Shown here in pieces: positions 16,187 through 25,327 of a stretch of 64,000 nucleotides of DNA. Every line of letters starts with the position of its first letter. Position 1 is the stretch's first letter. The position numbers and the translations under genes were made by a program. Location of the stretch: the NCBI GenBank assembly GCA_905215445.1, contig CAJMPZ010000003.1:1-64000 (forward strand), written 5' to 3'. The DNA is from an uncultured bacterium. GTDB taxonomy: Bacteria; Actinomycetota; Coriobacteriia; Coriobacteriales; Coriobacteriaceae. A model generated the notes under the pieces. The model did no database searches. It worked only from the letters and a program-made list of their open reading frames with translations, and was not told the origin of the DNA.

Positions 16187-16231
16187 GGTACCTTGACAAT
16201 CAGTTAGGTACCTCTAGAATCACTTAGGTAC
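16187..16231 (+). promoter_or_regulatory. MarR-operon promoter with three GGTAC sites at 20-bp spacing
   Basis: GGTACC at 16187, GGTACC at 16207 and GGTACA at 16227 are exactly 20 bases apart, about two helical turns. TTGACA (16193-16198) and TAGAAT (16215-16220), 16 bases apart, form a good sigma-70-type promoter between them, so a protein bound at the sites would block it. The MarR product of the first gene is the obvious candidate (inference). The remaining part of 15969-16276 holds only a small GTCTTA/TAAGAC dyad. Confidence 0.75.
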
Positions 16232-16276
16232 AGAACAATCCCTCTGTTTAACTAAAGAAAGGAGCATTGCAGCGAC

Positions 16277-16780
16277 ATGTGTGTTGAAGCACTCGTCTAT
16301 CCGCACGAGCCCGGCGGCGACCCGTCACAGCCGGCGGATGCACCCGAAGCGGTTAGCTCAGAAGACAAGCTTGCCAAGCGCATCCTCAATGGCCTGGGCT
16401 TTTGCGGCCATTACATGCATTTTCATGGCGGAGGCGTGTCCGGCAAGGCGCCCATCATCTGCCTGCTGGCCAAGCAACCCGGCGGCGAGATGTCGCAGCA
16501 GGAGCTCGGCATGCACTTTGACCTCAAGCCGGGATCGCTTTCCGAGATCCTGTCCAAGCTCGAGCTCAACGGCCTCATCGAGCGCAGCCGTAACCCCAAG
16601 GATCGACGGCAACTCACCATTCGCCTGACCGAAACCGGCCGGGAAAACGCCCGCATCGACCAGGCGGCCCGCATTCGCTTTAGAGAGCAGGCCTTTAGTG
16701 CCCTCACCCACGACGAGCGCGAGCAGCTCGCCGAAATGCTCGAGAAAATCCGTGTAACCTGGGAGGAACTGGATGATTAA
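16277..16780 (+). CDS. MarR family transcriptional regulator
   Basis: Winged-helix regulator of 167 residues. The DNA-binding part reads MSQQELGMHFDLKPGSLSEI then LSKLELNGLIERSRNPKDRR, the typical MarR recognition helix and wing. ATG 16277 has AAAGGAG about 12 bases upstream, a long spacing. It overlaps the next ABC gene by 8 bases, so regulator and exporter are coupled. It most likely represses its own operon at the GGTAC repeats and is released by a drug or metabolite (inference). Confidence 0.9.
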   Translation: MCVEALVYPHEPGGDPSQPADAPEAVSSEDKLAKRILNGLGFCGHYMHFHGGGVSGKAPIICLLAKQPGGEMSQQELGMHFDLKPGSLSEILSKLELNGLIERSRNPKDRRQLTIRLTETGRENARIDQAARIRFREQAFSALTHDEREQLAEMLEKIRVTWEELDD

Positions 16781-18617
16781 AACCCTCATGGGCAGCATCC
16801 GCGACTATATGAAAGTCACCGTTGCCACGCCGTTGCTCGTGCTTGGCGAGGTGCTCTGCGAGATGCTGATTCCATTCATCACCGCCAACCTGATCGACGC
16901 TATCAAAGACGGCGCCACCGTAGCCGAGATGCTTCCCACCGCAGGCTTTTTGGTGCTCATCGCGCTGACGTCGCTTGCTTTTGGCGCCGCGGCCGGCGTC
17001 ACCTGCAGCCATGCGAGCTGCGGGTTCGCCAAGAACCTGCGTCACGACCTGTTCTACAAGATCCAGACGTTCAGCTTTGCCAACATCGATGAGTTCTCGA
17101 GTTCCTCACTCGTCACGCGTCTGACCACCGACATCAACAACGTTCAGCAGGCCTTTATGATGATCATCCGTATCGCCGTGCGCGCGCCGCTGGTATTGAT
17201 CTTCGCCTTTACCATGGCGTTTATCATGGGCGGCAACGTCGCCATGGTCTACCTGGTCATCATTCCGCTGTTGGGCTTTGGACTGTTCTTTATCATCTTT
17301 AAGGTGCGCCCCATCTTCTCGCGCGTGTTCCACAAGTACGATGCCCTTAATGAGTCCGTCGAGGAAAACGTCACCGGCATGCGCGTGGTCAAGAGCTATG
17401 TGCGCGAAGACTTTGAGAAGGAGAAGTTCGCGACCGCCGCGCGCGACGTCCAGATGGACTTCACCCGCGCCGAGAAGCTGCTCGCCTTTAACAACCCCAT
17501 GATGAACATCTGCGTCAACGGCGCGTTTGTCGTCATCATCTACCTGGGCTCCAAGCTCATCATCACGAGCCAGGGTACGCTGTTCGACGTGGGCCAGCTC
17601 TCCTCGACCTTTACCTATGGTTTCCAGATTCTCATGAGCCTGATGCAGCTGTCGATGATCTTTGTCATGGTGACCATGGCCGACGAATCGGCACACCGCA
17701 TTGCCGAGGTGCTGGCCGCCGAGCCCACGATCGCCGATCCCGCCGAGCCCGTGCTCGAGGTTGCCGACGGTTCCATCGACTTTGACCACGTGAGCTTTAA
17801 GTATTCCGCGCATGCGAAACGCCAGGCGCTCGACGATATCGACCTGCACATTACGAGCGGCGAGACCATCGGCATCATCGGCGGCACTGGCTCGGCCAAG
17901 TCCACGCTCGTTAACCTCATCGCCCGCCTGTACGACACCACCGAAGGCGCTGTGCGCGTGGGCGGCGTGGACGTGCGCGACTACGACCTGGATGCGCTGC
18001 GTCACCAGGTCGCCATGGTGCTGCAGAAAAACGTGCTGTTTAGCGGCACCATCGCCGAGAACCTGCGTTGGGGCGACCCGAACGCCACCGACGAGGAAGT
18101 CCGCGAGGCAGCGCATCTGGCCTGCGCCGACGAGTTTGTCGACGGTTTCCCCAAGGGCTACGACACCTGGATCGAACAGGGCGGCTCTAATGTTTCGGGC
18201 GGTCAGAAACAGCGCCTGTGCATTGCACGCGCCCTGCTGCGTCGCCCCAAGATCTTGATCCTGGACGACTCCACCAGCGCCGTCGACACCAAGACTGACG
18301 CCAAGATTCGCGCAGGTCTGGCAAGCTATCTGCCCAACACGACCAAGATCATCATCGCCCAGCGCATCAGCTCCGTGCAGGACGCAGACCGCATCATTGT
18401 CATGGAGGGCGGCCGCATCGCACAGATCGGCAACCACGAAGAGCTGCTCAAGACGAGCGAGATCTACCGAGAGACCTTTACCTCGCAAAACAAGATGTCT
18501 GCCGAAGGTACGCAAGACGCCGACGACGTCTCTGGCGACGCGAACACGGCGGCAGACAACACCGACATGACCGCAACGCAAGCTCAGACCCAGGAAGGAG
18601 GCGAGGCACATGAGTAA
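16773..18617 (+). CDS. Heterodimeric ABC exporter, half with degenerate Walker B
   Basis: Fused membrane and ATPase half-transporter of 614 residues, with six N-terminal helices. Walker A is GGTGSAKST (Ala where Gly is usual), the signature is VSGGQKQRLCIARALL, and Walker B ends in ILDDSTSAVD with Asp in place of the catalytic Glu. The next gene has a normal Walker B, so the pair should form one active and one degenerate ATP site, as in BmrCD- or TmrAB-type exporters. The C-terminal 35 residues are an acidic, Thr-rich tail. It overlaps its neighbours by 8 bases on each side. Confidence 0.92.
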   Translation: MIKTLMGSIRDYMKVTVATPLLVLGEVLCEMLIPFITANLIDAIKDGATVAEMLPTAGFLVLIALTSLAFGAAAGVTCSHASCGFAKNLRHDLFYKIQTFSFANIDEFSSSSLVTRLTTDINNVQQAFMMIIRIAVRAPLVLIFAFTMAFIMGGNVAMVYLVIIPLLGFGLFFIIFKVRPIFSRVFHKYDALNESVEENVTGMRVVKSYVREDFEKEKFATAARDVQMDFTRAEKLLAFNNPMMNICVNGAFVVIIYLGSKLIITSQGTLFDVGQLSSTFTYGFQILMSLMQLSMIFVMVTMADESAHRIAEVLAAEPTIADPAEPVLEVADGSIDFDHVSFKYSAHAKRQALDDIDLHITSGETIGIIGGTGSAKSTLVNLIARLYDTTEGAVRVGGVDVRDYDLDALRHQVAMVLQKNVLFSGTIAENLRWGDPNATDEEVREAAHLACADEFVDGFPKGYDTWIEQGGSNVSGGQKQRLCIARALLRRPKILILDDSTSAVDTKTDAKIRAGLASYLPNTTKIIIAQRISSVQDADRIIVMEGGRIAQIGNHEELLKTSEIYRETFTSQNKMSAEGTQDADDVSGDANTAADNTDMTATQAQTQEGGEAHE

Positions 18618-20529
18618 GGCAACGACCGCCGAGCGCGCGCTCAACCGTAAGGGCGGCACCATGTCGCGCCTCATCAAGACGCTCTTTGGCTTCTATCCCG
18701 TGCTTTTGCCCCTTGTCGTCGCCGGCGTGGTGCTCTGCGCCATCATCAACTCCATCGGCGCGACCTTCCTGCAGAGCGCCCTGCAGATTATTAGCGAATC
18801 GTGGCAGTCGGGCGATTGGGAAGCCGCACGGCCCAAGATTCTGCAGCTCGTGACCACCCTCGCCTGCATTTACGGCGTCGGCGTCCTGTCCTCGCTCTTC
18901 TGGAACCGCGCCATGGCTATCGTCACGCAGGGCTCGTTGGAGAAGCTTCGCGAGATGATGTTCAACCGCATGCAGGACCTGCCGATCCGCTACTTTGACA
19001 CGCACCAGCGCGGCGATACCATGAGCCACTACACCAACGACATCGACACGCTGCGTCAGATGATCAGCCAGTCGCTGCCCAACCTGCTCATGACGATCAT
19101 CATCATCGTCACGGTGTTCTTTATCATGCTGTACTACAGCGTGTGGATGTGCCTGGTCATCATCGCCGGCGTCGTCTTTATGACCTTTATGACCAAGCTG
19201 CTCGGCTCCAACTCCGCGCGCTTCTTCATTGCGCAGCAGACCGAGCTCGGCGTGGTCGAGGGCCATATCGAGGAGGTCATGAACGGCCAGAAGGTCGTCA
19301 AGGCGTTCTGCCACGAGTCTGCCGCCGAGGCCGATTTTGACGAGCGCAACGAAAAGCTCTTTGAGGTCTCCCAGAAGGCCAACATGTACGCCAACATCCT
19401 CATGCCCATCCTTATGAACCTGGGCAACCTGCTCTACGTGCTGGTGGCCCTTGCCGGCGGCATTTTCCTTGCGCTGGGCGTGCCCAACCTGAGCATCTCG
19501 GGCATGGCGCTGTCCATCTCCGTCGTAGTGCCGTTCCTCAATATGACCAAGCAGTTCTGCGGACAGATTGGCCAGATCTCGCAGCAGATCAACGCCGTGG
19601 TCATGGGCCTTGCCGGCGCCGACCGCATCTTTGAGCTCATCGACGAGGAGCCCGAGGCCGACGAGGGCTACGTGACGCTCGTCAACGCGCAGGTGAACCC
19701 CGAGACTTGGGAGTTCGAGGAGGCGGACCACCACACCGGCATGTGGGCGTGGAAACATCCGCACCGCGCAACCGGCGAGATCGAGTACGTACCGCTGCGC
19801 GGCGACCTGGTCATGGACAACGTCGACTTTGGCTACACGCCCGACCACGAGGTGCTGCACGGCGTGTCCGTGTTTGCCAAGCCGGGCCAGAAGGTCGCGT
19901 TTGTCGGCGCCACCGGTGCCGGCAAGACGACCATCACCAACCTCATCAACCGCTTCTACGACATCGCCGACGGCAAGATCCGCTACGACGGCATCAACGT
20001 CAACAAGATCCGCAAGGCCGACCTGCGCCGAAGCCTGGGCGTCGTGCTGCAGGACGTGAACCTGTTCACCGGCACCGTGATGGATAACATCCGCTACGGC
20101 AACCTGGATGCCACCGACGAGGAGTGCATCGCGGCGGCCAAGCTTGCCGGCGCGGACGACTTTATCACACGCCTGCCCGACGGCTATGACACCATGCTCA
20201 CCGGCAACGGCGCCCAACTGTCGCAGGGCCAGCGTCAGCTAATTTCGATCGCACGCGCCGCCGTCGCCGATCCGCCGGCGATGATCCTGGACGAGGCCAC
20301 GAGCTCCATCGACACCCGCACCGAGGCCATCGTACAGGCGGGCATGGACAAGCTCATGGAGGGCCGCACGACGTTTGTCATCGCACACCGCCTGTCCACC
20401 GTGCGCAACTCCGACGCGATCATCTGTCTGGATCACGGCCGCATCATCGAGCGCGGCAACCACGACGAGCTGATCGCCAAGCGCGGGTATTACTACCAGC
20501 TGTACACGGGAGCGTTTGAGCTGGAGTAG
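18610..20529 (+). CDS. Heterodimeric ABC exporter, catalytic half
   Basis: Partner half-transporter of 639 residues: six helices, then an ATPase domain with Walker A GATGAGKTT, signature LSQGQRQLISIARA and Walker B MILDEATSSIDT with the catalytic Glu. An insertion of about 50 residues rich in charged and aromatic residues (WEFEEADHHTGMWAWKHPHR) precedes the ATPase domain. ATG 18610 overlaps the preceding stop by 8 bases. It probably exports a lipophilic drug or lipid with its partner; the substrate is not known. Confidence 0.92.
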   Translation: MSKATTAERALNRKGGTMSRLIKTLFGFYPVLLPLVVAGVVLCAIINSIGATFLQSALQIISESWQSGDWEAARPKILQLVTTLACIYGVGVLSSLFWNRAMAIVTQGSLEKLREMMFNRMQDLPIRYFDTHQRGDTMSHYTNDIDTLRQMISQSLPNLLMTIIIIVTVFFIMLYYSVWMCLVIIAGVVFMTFMTKLLGSNSARFFIAQQTELGVVEGHIEEVMNGQKVVKAFCHESAAEADFDERNEKLFEVSQKANMYANILMPILMNLGNLLYVLVALAGGIFLALGVPNLSISGMALSISVVVPFLNMTKQFCGQIGQISQQINAVVMGLAGADRIFELIDEEPEADEGYVTLVNAQVNPETWEFEEADHHTGMWAWKHPHRATGEIEYVPLRGDLVMDNVDFGYTPDHEVLHGVSVFAKPGQKVAFVGATGAGKTTITNLINRFYDIADGKIRYDGINVNKIRKADLRRSLGVVLQDVNLFTGTVMDNIRYGNLDATDEECIAAAKLAGADDFITRLPDGYDTMLTGNGAQLSQGQRQLISIARAAVADPPAMILDEATSSIDTRTEAIVQAGMDKLMEGRTTFVIAHRLSTVRNSDAIICLDHGRIIERGNHDELIAKRGYYYQLYTGAFELE

Positions 20530-20543
20530 GAACGGTTACTGAC

Positions 20544-20649
20544 GGAGGGTGCCCCGGGGCGGCGGGGTAATTCCTCCGTGCTCAAACATTCTCGCTTCGC
20601 TGCGAAACTGCGCGCGGAGGAAATACCCCGCCGCCCCGGGGCACCCTCC
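20544..20649. repeat. Long GC-rich stem-loop after the ABC operon
   Basis: About 35 bases at 20544-20578 (GGAGGGTGCCCCGGGGCGG...) pair almost perfectly with 20615-20649. The 36-base apical part holds CATTCTCGCTTCGCTGCG, which can fold further. It starts 14 bases after the ABC stop. The length exceeds a normal terminator, suggesting a mobile palindromic repeat or structured 3' UTR. Confidence 0.8.
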
Positions 20650-20692
20650 TGCGCGCAATCAGCCCGTTGTTTAAAACGGAATAAAGGTTAGT

Positions 20693-20726
20693 GAGGCCCT
20701 GGCCGTTTGGCCAGGGCCTCGTTTTG
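20693..20726. terminator. Intrinsic terminator between convergent genes
   Basis: GAGGCCCTGGCC pairs perfectly with GGCCAGGGCCTC around GTTT, followed by GTTTTGT on the plus strand. It lies 7-40 bases from the LysR stop on the minus strand and ends the MarR-ABC transcript; it may act in both directions. Confidence 0.85.
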
Positions 20727-20732
20727 TGTGAG

Positions 20733-21611
20733 CTACTTGAGGAATTGGGCAATGGCGTTGACGAATTTTTGGACTTGGAGGGTGGGCTCGAGCGGGTAGT
20801 GCAAATAGACCGGCACCTCGCGGCCGCACAAAAACGGTACGCCCACAAAGGCCGGGTGCACGCCCGACCACGCTCCGCAGGTGAGCACCGCGTCGCCCTT
20901 TTCCTCCGCCTCGTTAAAAAGCGCAAAGTCAAAGCTGTCCACGTCGATCACGTCCACGCCGCCGTCGGCCAAAAGATCGATACGCAGGCTGTCCATGGCG
21001 TCGTTGCCGTGACGAAGCACGCGCAGGCGCATACCCTCCAGGTCGGCAACCGTGATGCGCGTCTTGCGCGCGAGTCGGCTTGTGCGCGGCACGTCGATAT
21101 AAAACGGCACGGTAACGATGCGAAGCTTTTGGCAGGCGTCTCCCCAGCGCGGGGTCGAAAAACTCGACTGCACCACGTCGACCTCGCGTCCCAGACTGCG
21201 CATAACGGTCTCGTGCTCATCGTAAAGGTCCCCCACCGGCACAATCTCAAAACGCAAACGCGGTTCCATGTCGTGCAGCTGCGGCCATAGCGCGAGTGTA
21301 TGGCGCCCCGGGCACATCATCGACACACCCAGGCGCACGGCGCCGCCATCGCCCGCCGCGCGTCGGGCACGACGCAGTGCGTCCTCGGACTGGCGCATGA
21401 TCGAGCGCGCGTCGTCCACCAGCAGAGCACCCGCCGGCGTCACCTTGACGCCCGAATGCGAGCGCTCGAACAGCGTGATGCCGAACTCGGCCTCGAAGCC
21501 CGAAACCTGCTTGACGAGTGCCGGCGTCGACACGCGCAGCTTTGCCGCGGCACGCGAGAAACTTCCCAGCTCCGCGGCGGCCGAAATAGCGTCAAGTCGT
21601 CGATCGTACAC
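20733..21611 (-). CDS. LysR family transcriptional regulator
   Basis: Regulator of about 292 residues. The helix-turn-helix reads AISAAAELGSFSRAAAKLRV then STPALVKQVSGFEAEFGITL; the rest is a periplasmic-binding-like effector domain. The start is GTG 21611 with CGGGAG six bases upstream; the frame continues to 21644 without a ribosome site. It is divergent from an SDR/MFS/Gfo-Idh operon and most likely controls it, with dyads in the shared 233-base interval. Confidence 0.86.
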   Translation of the reverse strand: MYDRRLDAISAAAELGSFSRAAAKLRVSTPALVKQVSGFEAEFGITLFERSHSGVKVTPAGALLVDDARSIMRQSEDALRRARRAAGDGGAVRLGVSMMCPGRHTLALWPQLHDMEPRLRFEIVPVGDLYDEHETVMRSLGREVDVVQSSFSTPRWGDACQKLRIVTVPFYIDVPRTSRLARKTRITVADLEGMRLRVLRHGNDAMDSLRIDLLADGGVDVIDVDSFDFALFNEAEEKGDAVLTCGAWSGVHPAFVGVPFLCGREVPVYLHYPLEPTLQVQKFVNAIAQFLK

Positions 21612-21682
21612 GTCAATCTCCCGTTTTCGCACGCGCGGGCCCACAGCACCGCAGGGGGTCGTTTTCGCAGGTCACGCGCTCA

Positions 21683-21725
21683 ATTGAGAACAAACCTCAA
21701 TGTACAGTGTAAACCTACGGTTAAC
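21683..21725. promoter_or_regulatory. Two dyads between the LysR gene and its divergent operon
   Basis: ATTGAG-N7-CTCAAT (21683-21701) is a perfect dyad of the size LysR proteins bind. TAAACC-TAC-GGTTAA (21710-21724) follows 8 bases on. Together they resemble a recognition site plus activation site of a LysR-controlled divergent promoter (inference). The rest of 21612-21844 shows nothing recognisable except the ribosome site GAAGGGAAG of the SDR gene. Confidence 0.6.
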
Positions 21726-21844
21726 GTCATTCTAACAAATATGCAATTCACCTGCGCGAACGCTAAGCATACGATAACCAGCGAAAACCACGTGGGTCGG
21801 TTAATGGGAGCGACCCACCGGGAGGCACAAGAAGGGAAGTTCCT

Positions 21845-22726
21845 ATGAGCAACTGGCTTAAGCTCGAGGGCGATGTCTGCGCCGTGACCGGCGCACTCGG
21901 CGGTATGGGCGTCGAGATTTGCCGCGAGTTCGCCCGCAACGGCGCCAACGTCGTCCTGCTCGATCTGGACGAGGAAAAGGTCAAGGCCGCAGCCGCTGAC
22001 CTCGCCGCTGAGTTTGGCATCCACGCCGAGGGCTACAAGATGAACGCCACCGACGAGGCCGAGGTTCAGGCCGCCGTCGATGCCACCATCGCCGACTTCG
22101 GCCGCGTCGACGTCCTCGTCAACACCGCCGGCATCCTGCGCTTCGCAGCCATGGAAGACCTGCCGCTCTCCGACTGGAACGAGGTCATCAACGTCAACCT
22201 CACCGGCTACTTCATCACCTCGCAGCGCTTTGGTCGCGAGATGATCAAGGCCGGCCAGGGCCGCCTGGTGCACATCTCCACCGTCGCCAGCCACTCCCCC
22301 GAGACGTTCTCGGGCGTGTACAGCTCCACCAAGGCCGGCGTCAACATGATGTCCAAGATGCTCGCCGCCGAGTGGGGCCCCTACGGCGTGCGCTCCAACT
22401 GCGTCGAGCCCTGCTTCGTTAAGACCCCGATGTCGGCCAACTTCTACGCCGACCCCGAGGTCGAAAAGAGCCGCAGCCGCCTGATCGCCACGCGCCGCAT
22501 CGGCGAGGTCAGCGATATCGCCAACGCCGTGATGTTCCTGGCGTCCAAGCGCTCGGACTTTACCACCGGCGACGCCATCAAGGTCGATGGCGGCTTCTCC
22601 AACATGATGGGCGACCTCACCGCCAAGCCCGGTGGCCGTCGCGCATACGCCGACAACTACCTTAAGAACAAGGGTGTCAAGCTTTGGTCCGACGAGTCCG
22701 GCGTCGCAAAGCCGACTGACCAGTAA
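21845..22726 (+). CDS. Short-chain dehydrogenase/reductase (SDR)
   Basis: Classical SDR of 293 residues with the NAD(P) motif TGALGGMG, an acidic LLDLDEE at the end of beta-2 that favours NAD over NADP, NTAG, the catalytic Ser in HISTVAS and YSSTK. An extra C-terminal tail of about 35 residues follows the usual end at DGGFSN. GAAGGGAAG lies upstream of ATG 21845. It is the first gene of an operon with an OFA-type carrier and a Gfo/Idh/MocA dehydrogenase, pointing to uptake and oxidation of a polyol, sugar acid or similar hydroxylated compound (inference). Confidence 0.88.
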   Translation: MSNWLKLEGDVCAVTGALGGMGVEICREFARNGANVVLLDLDEEKVKAAAADLAAEFGIHAEGYKMNATDEAEVQAAVDATIADFGRVDVLVNTAGILRFAAMEDLPLSDWNEVINVNLTGYFITSQRFGREMIKAGQGRLVHISTVASHSPETFSGVYSSTKAGVNMMSKMLAAEWGPYGVRSNCVEPCFVKTPMSANFYADPEVEKSRSRLIATRRIGEVSDIANAVMFLASKRSDFTTGDAIKVDGGFSNMMGDLTAKPGGRRAYADNYLKNKGVKLWSDESGVAKPTDQ

Positions 22727-22791
22727 ACCAGCCTGACAGGGAGGCTCGCGGTGACGCCCGCCTCTCCCCCGCATCGATTAGAAAGAGTCCA

Positions 22792-24048
22792 ATGGCTTCC
22801 ACCAACTCCAACAAGGGTCGCGCCGTCGTGCTTTCCGCCGCGTGCGTCACCATGTTCTTCATCAGCTCCATCGCGTTGTATTCCGTCGTGAGCAAGAACC
22901 TGCTCGCCGTCTACCCCGAGTGGTCCAGCGCCCTCACCTGGGCTTTCCCGGTCTTTCAGACCATCATGGCCGTGACGGGCATCTTCGCCGGCCGCATCTC
23001 CGATAAGATCGGCCCGCGCAACGTCGTGATCGCCGCCGCCGTGTGCTACGGTCTGGGCTGGTTCATGTCCGGCACCGTCACCGAGCCGTGGCAGTTCTAC
23101 CTGTGGTTCTCGCTCGTCGCCGCCATCGGCAACGGCCTGGGCTACAACCCGGCGCTCACCACCGGCCAAAAGTGGTTCATCGACAAGAAGGGCCTCGCCT
23201 CCGGTATCACCCTGGCCGCCTCCACCGCCGGCCCCGCCGTCCTGTCCCCGGTGCTCGCCTCGCTGCTCATCCCGAGCCTCGGCATCTTTGGCGCCCTCAA
23301 GGCACTCGGCGTCATCTTCTTTGTGACGATCGCCGCCTCCGCCCTGCTCCTGAAGGCCCCCAAGGGCGGCTGGCTGCCCGAGGGCTTCGAGGCCCCCAAG
23401 GGCGGCGCGCATGCCGGCACCTTCGGCGACCTCACCCCTGGTGAGATGGTCAAGACCCCACGCTTCTGGGTCCTCATCGTCACCTTCGCCTTTGCCGCCA
23501 CCGCAGGCACCCTGCTCGTGGGCAAGGTTGCCTCCATCGCCGCCGTCCAGCTCTTCGCCGACCCCACGAGCGCCGCGGCTGTCGCCCTCGGCGGCGTGGT
23601 GGTCTCCGTCAACACCTGCGCCAACCTGGTCGGCCGTCTGTCCTTTGGCCAGATCATCGACAAGCTCGGCGCCTACAAGTCGCTGCTCATCAGCCTTGTC
23701 GTGACCATCGTCGCGCTCGTCATCATGTCGATGAGCTTTACGCAGAGCATGTTCTTTGTGGCGCTCGCCCTGCTCGGCTTTAGCTTTGGCGCCCTGCTCG
23801 TCATCTACCCGCCGCTCACCGGTGGCGCCTTTGGCACCAGCAACATCGGCGTCAACTACGGCATCATGTTTTTGGGCTACGCCGCTTCTACCTGGATCAG
23901 CCAGCCCATCACCGCCGTGCTGTATCACGCCGAGGCCGGCAGCGCCGCCTACCAGCAGTCCTTCTACGGCGCCATCGTGATTGCCGTCATCGCCGTCGTA
24001 CTCACCGTCTACATGATGGTCTCCGACAGCAAGAAGAAGTCCGCTTAG
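22792..24048 (+). CDS. OFA-type MFS transporter
   Basis: Carrier of 418 residues with 12 predicted helices, of the oxalate/formate antiporter (OFA) group of monocarboxylate carriers. Typical are AVTGIFAGRISDKIGPRNV between helices 2 and 3, IGNGLGYNPALTTGQKWF, and LSFGQIIDKLGAYKSLLI in the second half. AGAAAGAG precedes ATG 22792. It lies between the SDR and Gfo/Idh genes, so it probably imports the compound they oxidise. Confidence 0.85.
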   Translation: MASTNSNKGRAVVLSAACVTMFFISSIALYSVVSKNLLAVYPEWSSALTWAFPVFQTIMAVTGIFAGRISDKIGPRNVVIAAAVCYGLGWFMSGTVTEPWQFYLWFSLVAAIGNGLGYNPALTTGQKWFIDKKGLASGITLAASTAGPAVLSPVLASLLIPSLGIFGALKALGVIFFVTIAASALLLKAPKGGWLPEGFEAPKGGAHAGTFGDLTPGEMVKTPRFWVLIVTFAFAATAGTLLVGKVASIAAVQLFADPTSAAAVALGGVVVSVNTCANLVGRLSFGQIIDKLGAYKSLLISLVVTIVALVIMSMSFTQSMFFVALALLGFSFGALLVIYPPLTGGAFGTSNIGVNYGIMFLGYAASTWISQPITAVLYHAEAGSAAYQQSFYGAIVIAVIAVVLTVYMMVSDSKKKSA

Positions 24049-24116
24049 TTTTGCTTGACGCGGCAAGGGCCGTTCTCTTGCCGCATTCCACCGGTCACCA
24101 GTATTAAGGAGTCGAA

Positions 24117-25157
24117 ATGTCTGAGCTCAACCCCGTCCGCATTGCCGTTATCGGCGCCGGTGCCATGGGCCGCAACCACATCCGCTTTGTCACCGAGGAG
24201 CCCGAAGCCGAGCTCGTCGCCATCGCCGACGCCTTTGAGGGCGCCCGCGCCACGGCCGAGGCCGCCGGCGTGCCGTTTTACACCGATCCCGCCCAGATGA
24301 TGGACGAGGTCAAGCCCGAGGCCGTCATCATCGCCACCCCCAACGACCTGCATCTGGGCGTTGCCCGCGAGGCCATCAAGCGCAACATCGTGCCGCTGGT
24401 CGAAAAGCCGATCTCCAACGATCTTGAGGATGCCCAGGCCTTCGCCGCCGAGGCCGAGACCGCCGGCGTGCCCGTGCTCGTGGGTCAGCACCGTCGCCAC
24501 AACCCCTTCGTCAACAAGGCCAAGGAGATCATCGAGTCCGGCGAGCTGGGCAAGCTCACCGTGTCGAGCTTCCACTACATGATCTATAAGAATGACGAGT
24601 ACTTCGATGTCGAGTGGCGCCACAAGAAGGGTGCCGGCCCGATCCTGGTTAACCTGGTTCACGACGTCGACCTGCTCCGCTATCTGCTGGGCGAGCCCGT
24701 TGCCGTCCAGGGTATGCAGTCCAGCGCCGCCCGCGGTTTTGAGACTGAGGACTCCGCCGTGGTCAACGTCCGTTTTGCCGATGGCGCGCTCGCAAGCATG
24801 ACCATCTCCGATGCCACCGCCAGCCCCTGGAACTGGGAGGCCACCGCTCGCGAGGACCCGCAGTACCGTCCCTTCGACGCCGACGCCTACTTTATCGGCG
24901 GAACCTTGGGCGCCCTTTCGCTGCCCCGCCTGCACCAGTTCTCCTACGACGGCGCCTCCAACTGGCACAAGCCGCTGCAGATGGAGATTCCGGCCGTGGA
25001 CCCGGCGCTGCCGCACAAGATGCAGCTCAAGCACTTTGTGAAGGTTGTCCGCCGTGAGGTTGAGCCCGTCGTGACCCCCGCCGACAACGTCAAGACGCTC
25101 ACGCTTCTCAACGCCATCAAGGAGGCCGCCGAGACCGGCCAGCTCGTCGAGCTGTAA
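24117..25157 (+). CDS. Gfo/Idh/MocA family oxidoreductase
   Basis: NAD(P)-dependent dehydrogenase of 346 residues, of the glucose-fructose oxidoreductase and inositol dehydrogenase group. The Rossmann motif GAGAMGRNH is near the N terminus, the family motif VEKPIS follows at about residue 98, and NLVHDVDLLRYL gives the catalytic region with its His and Asp. AAGGAG precedes ATG 24117. It is the last gene of the LysR-controlled operon and is followed by a terminator. The substrate is unknown; a sugar, inositol or amino-sugar derivative is typical. Confidence 0.88.
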   Translation: MSELNPVRIAVIGAGAMGRNHIRFVTEEPEAELVAIADAFEGARATAEAAGVPFYTDPAQMMDEVKPEAVIIATPNDLHLGVAREAIKRNIVPLVEKPISNDLEDAQAFAAEAETAGVPVLVGQHRRHNPFVNKAKEIIESGELGKLTVSSFHYMIYKNDEYFDVEWRHKKGAGPILVNLVHDVDLLRYLLGEPVAVQGMQSSAARGFETEDSAVVNVRFADGALASMTISDATASPWNWEATAREDPQYRPFDADAYFIGGTLGALSLPRLHQFSYDGASNWHKPLQMEIPAVDPALPHKMQLKHFVKVVRREVEPVVTPADNVKTLTLLNAIKEAAETGQLVEL

Positions 25158-25230
25158 TGCCTTGAGAGCGGCCGCGGCAGAAACCCCATGCCGAGTCCCT
25201 CGGTCCGCCACAAATAAGCCCCTCTTCTTT

Positions 25231-25266
25231 GCCCCGCGAGCAGCCTCCTGCCCGCGGGGCATTTTG
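25231..25266 (+). terminator. Intrinsic terminator after the SDR/MFS/Gfo operon
   Basis: GCCCCGCG pairs with CGCGGGGC across a 14-base loop, followed by ATTTTGC, 74 bases after the Gfo stop. Confidence 0.8.
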
Positions 25267-25327
25267 CTACGTTTCCAATGATTTTTCTGGGACGGGGGAC
25301 TTTTTGCACCTTAGCTTGATTCGTTCG

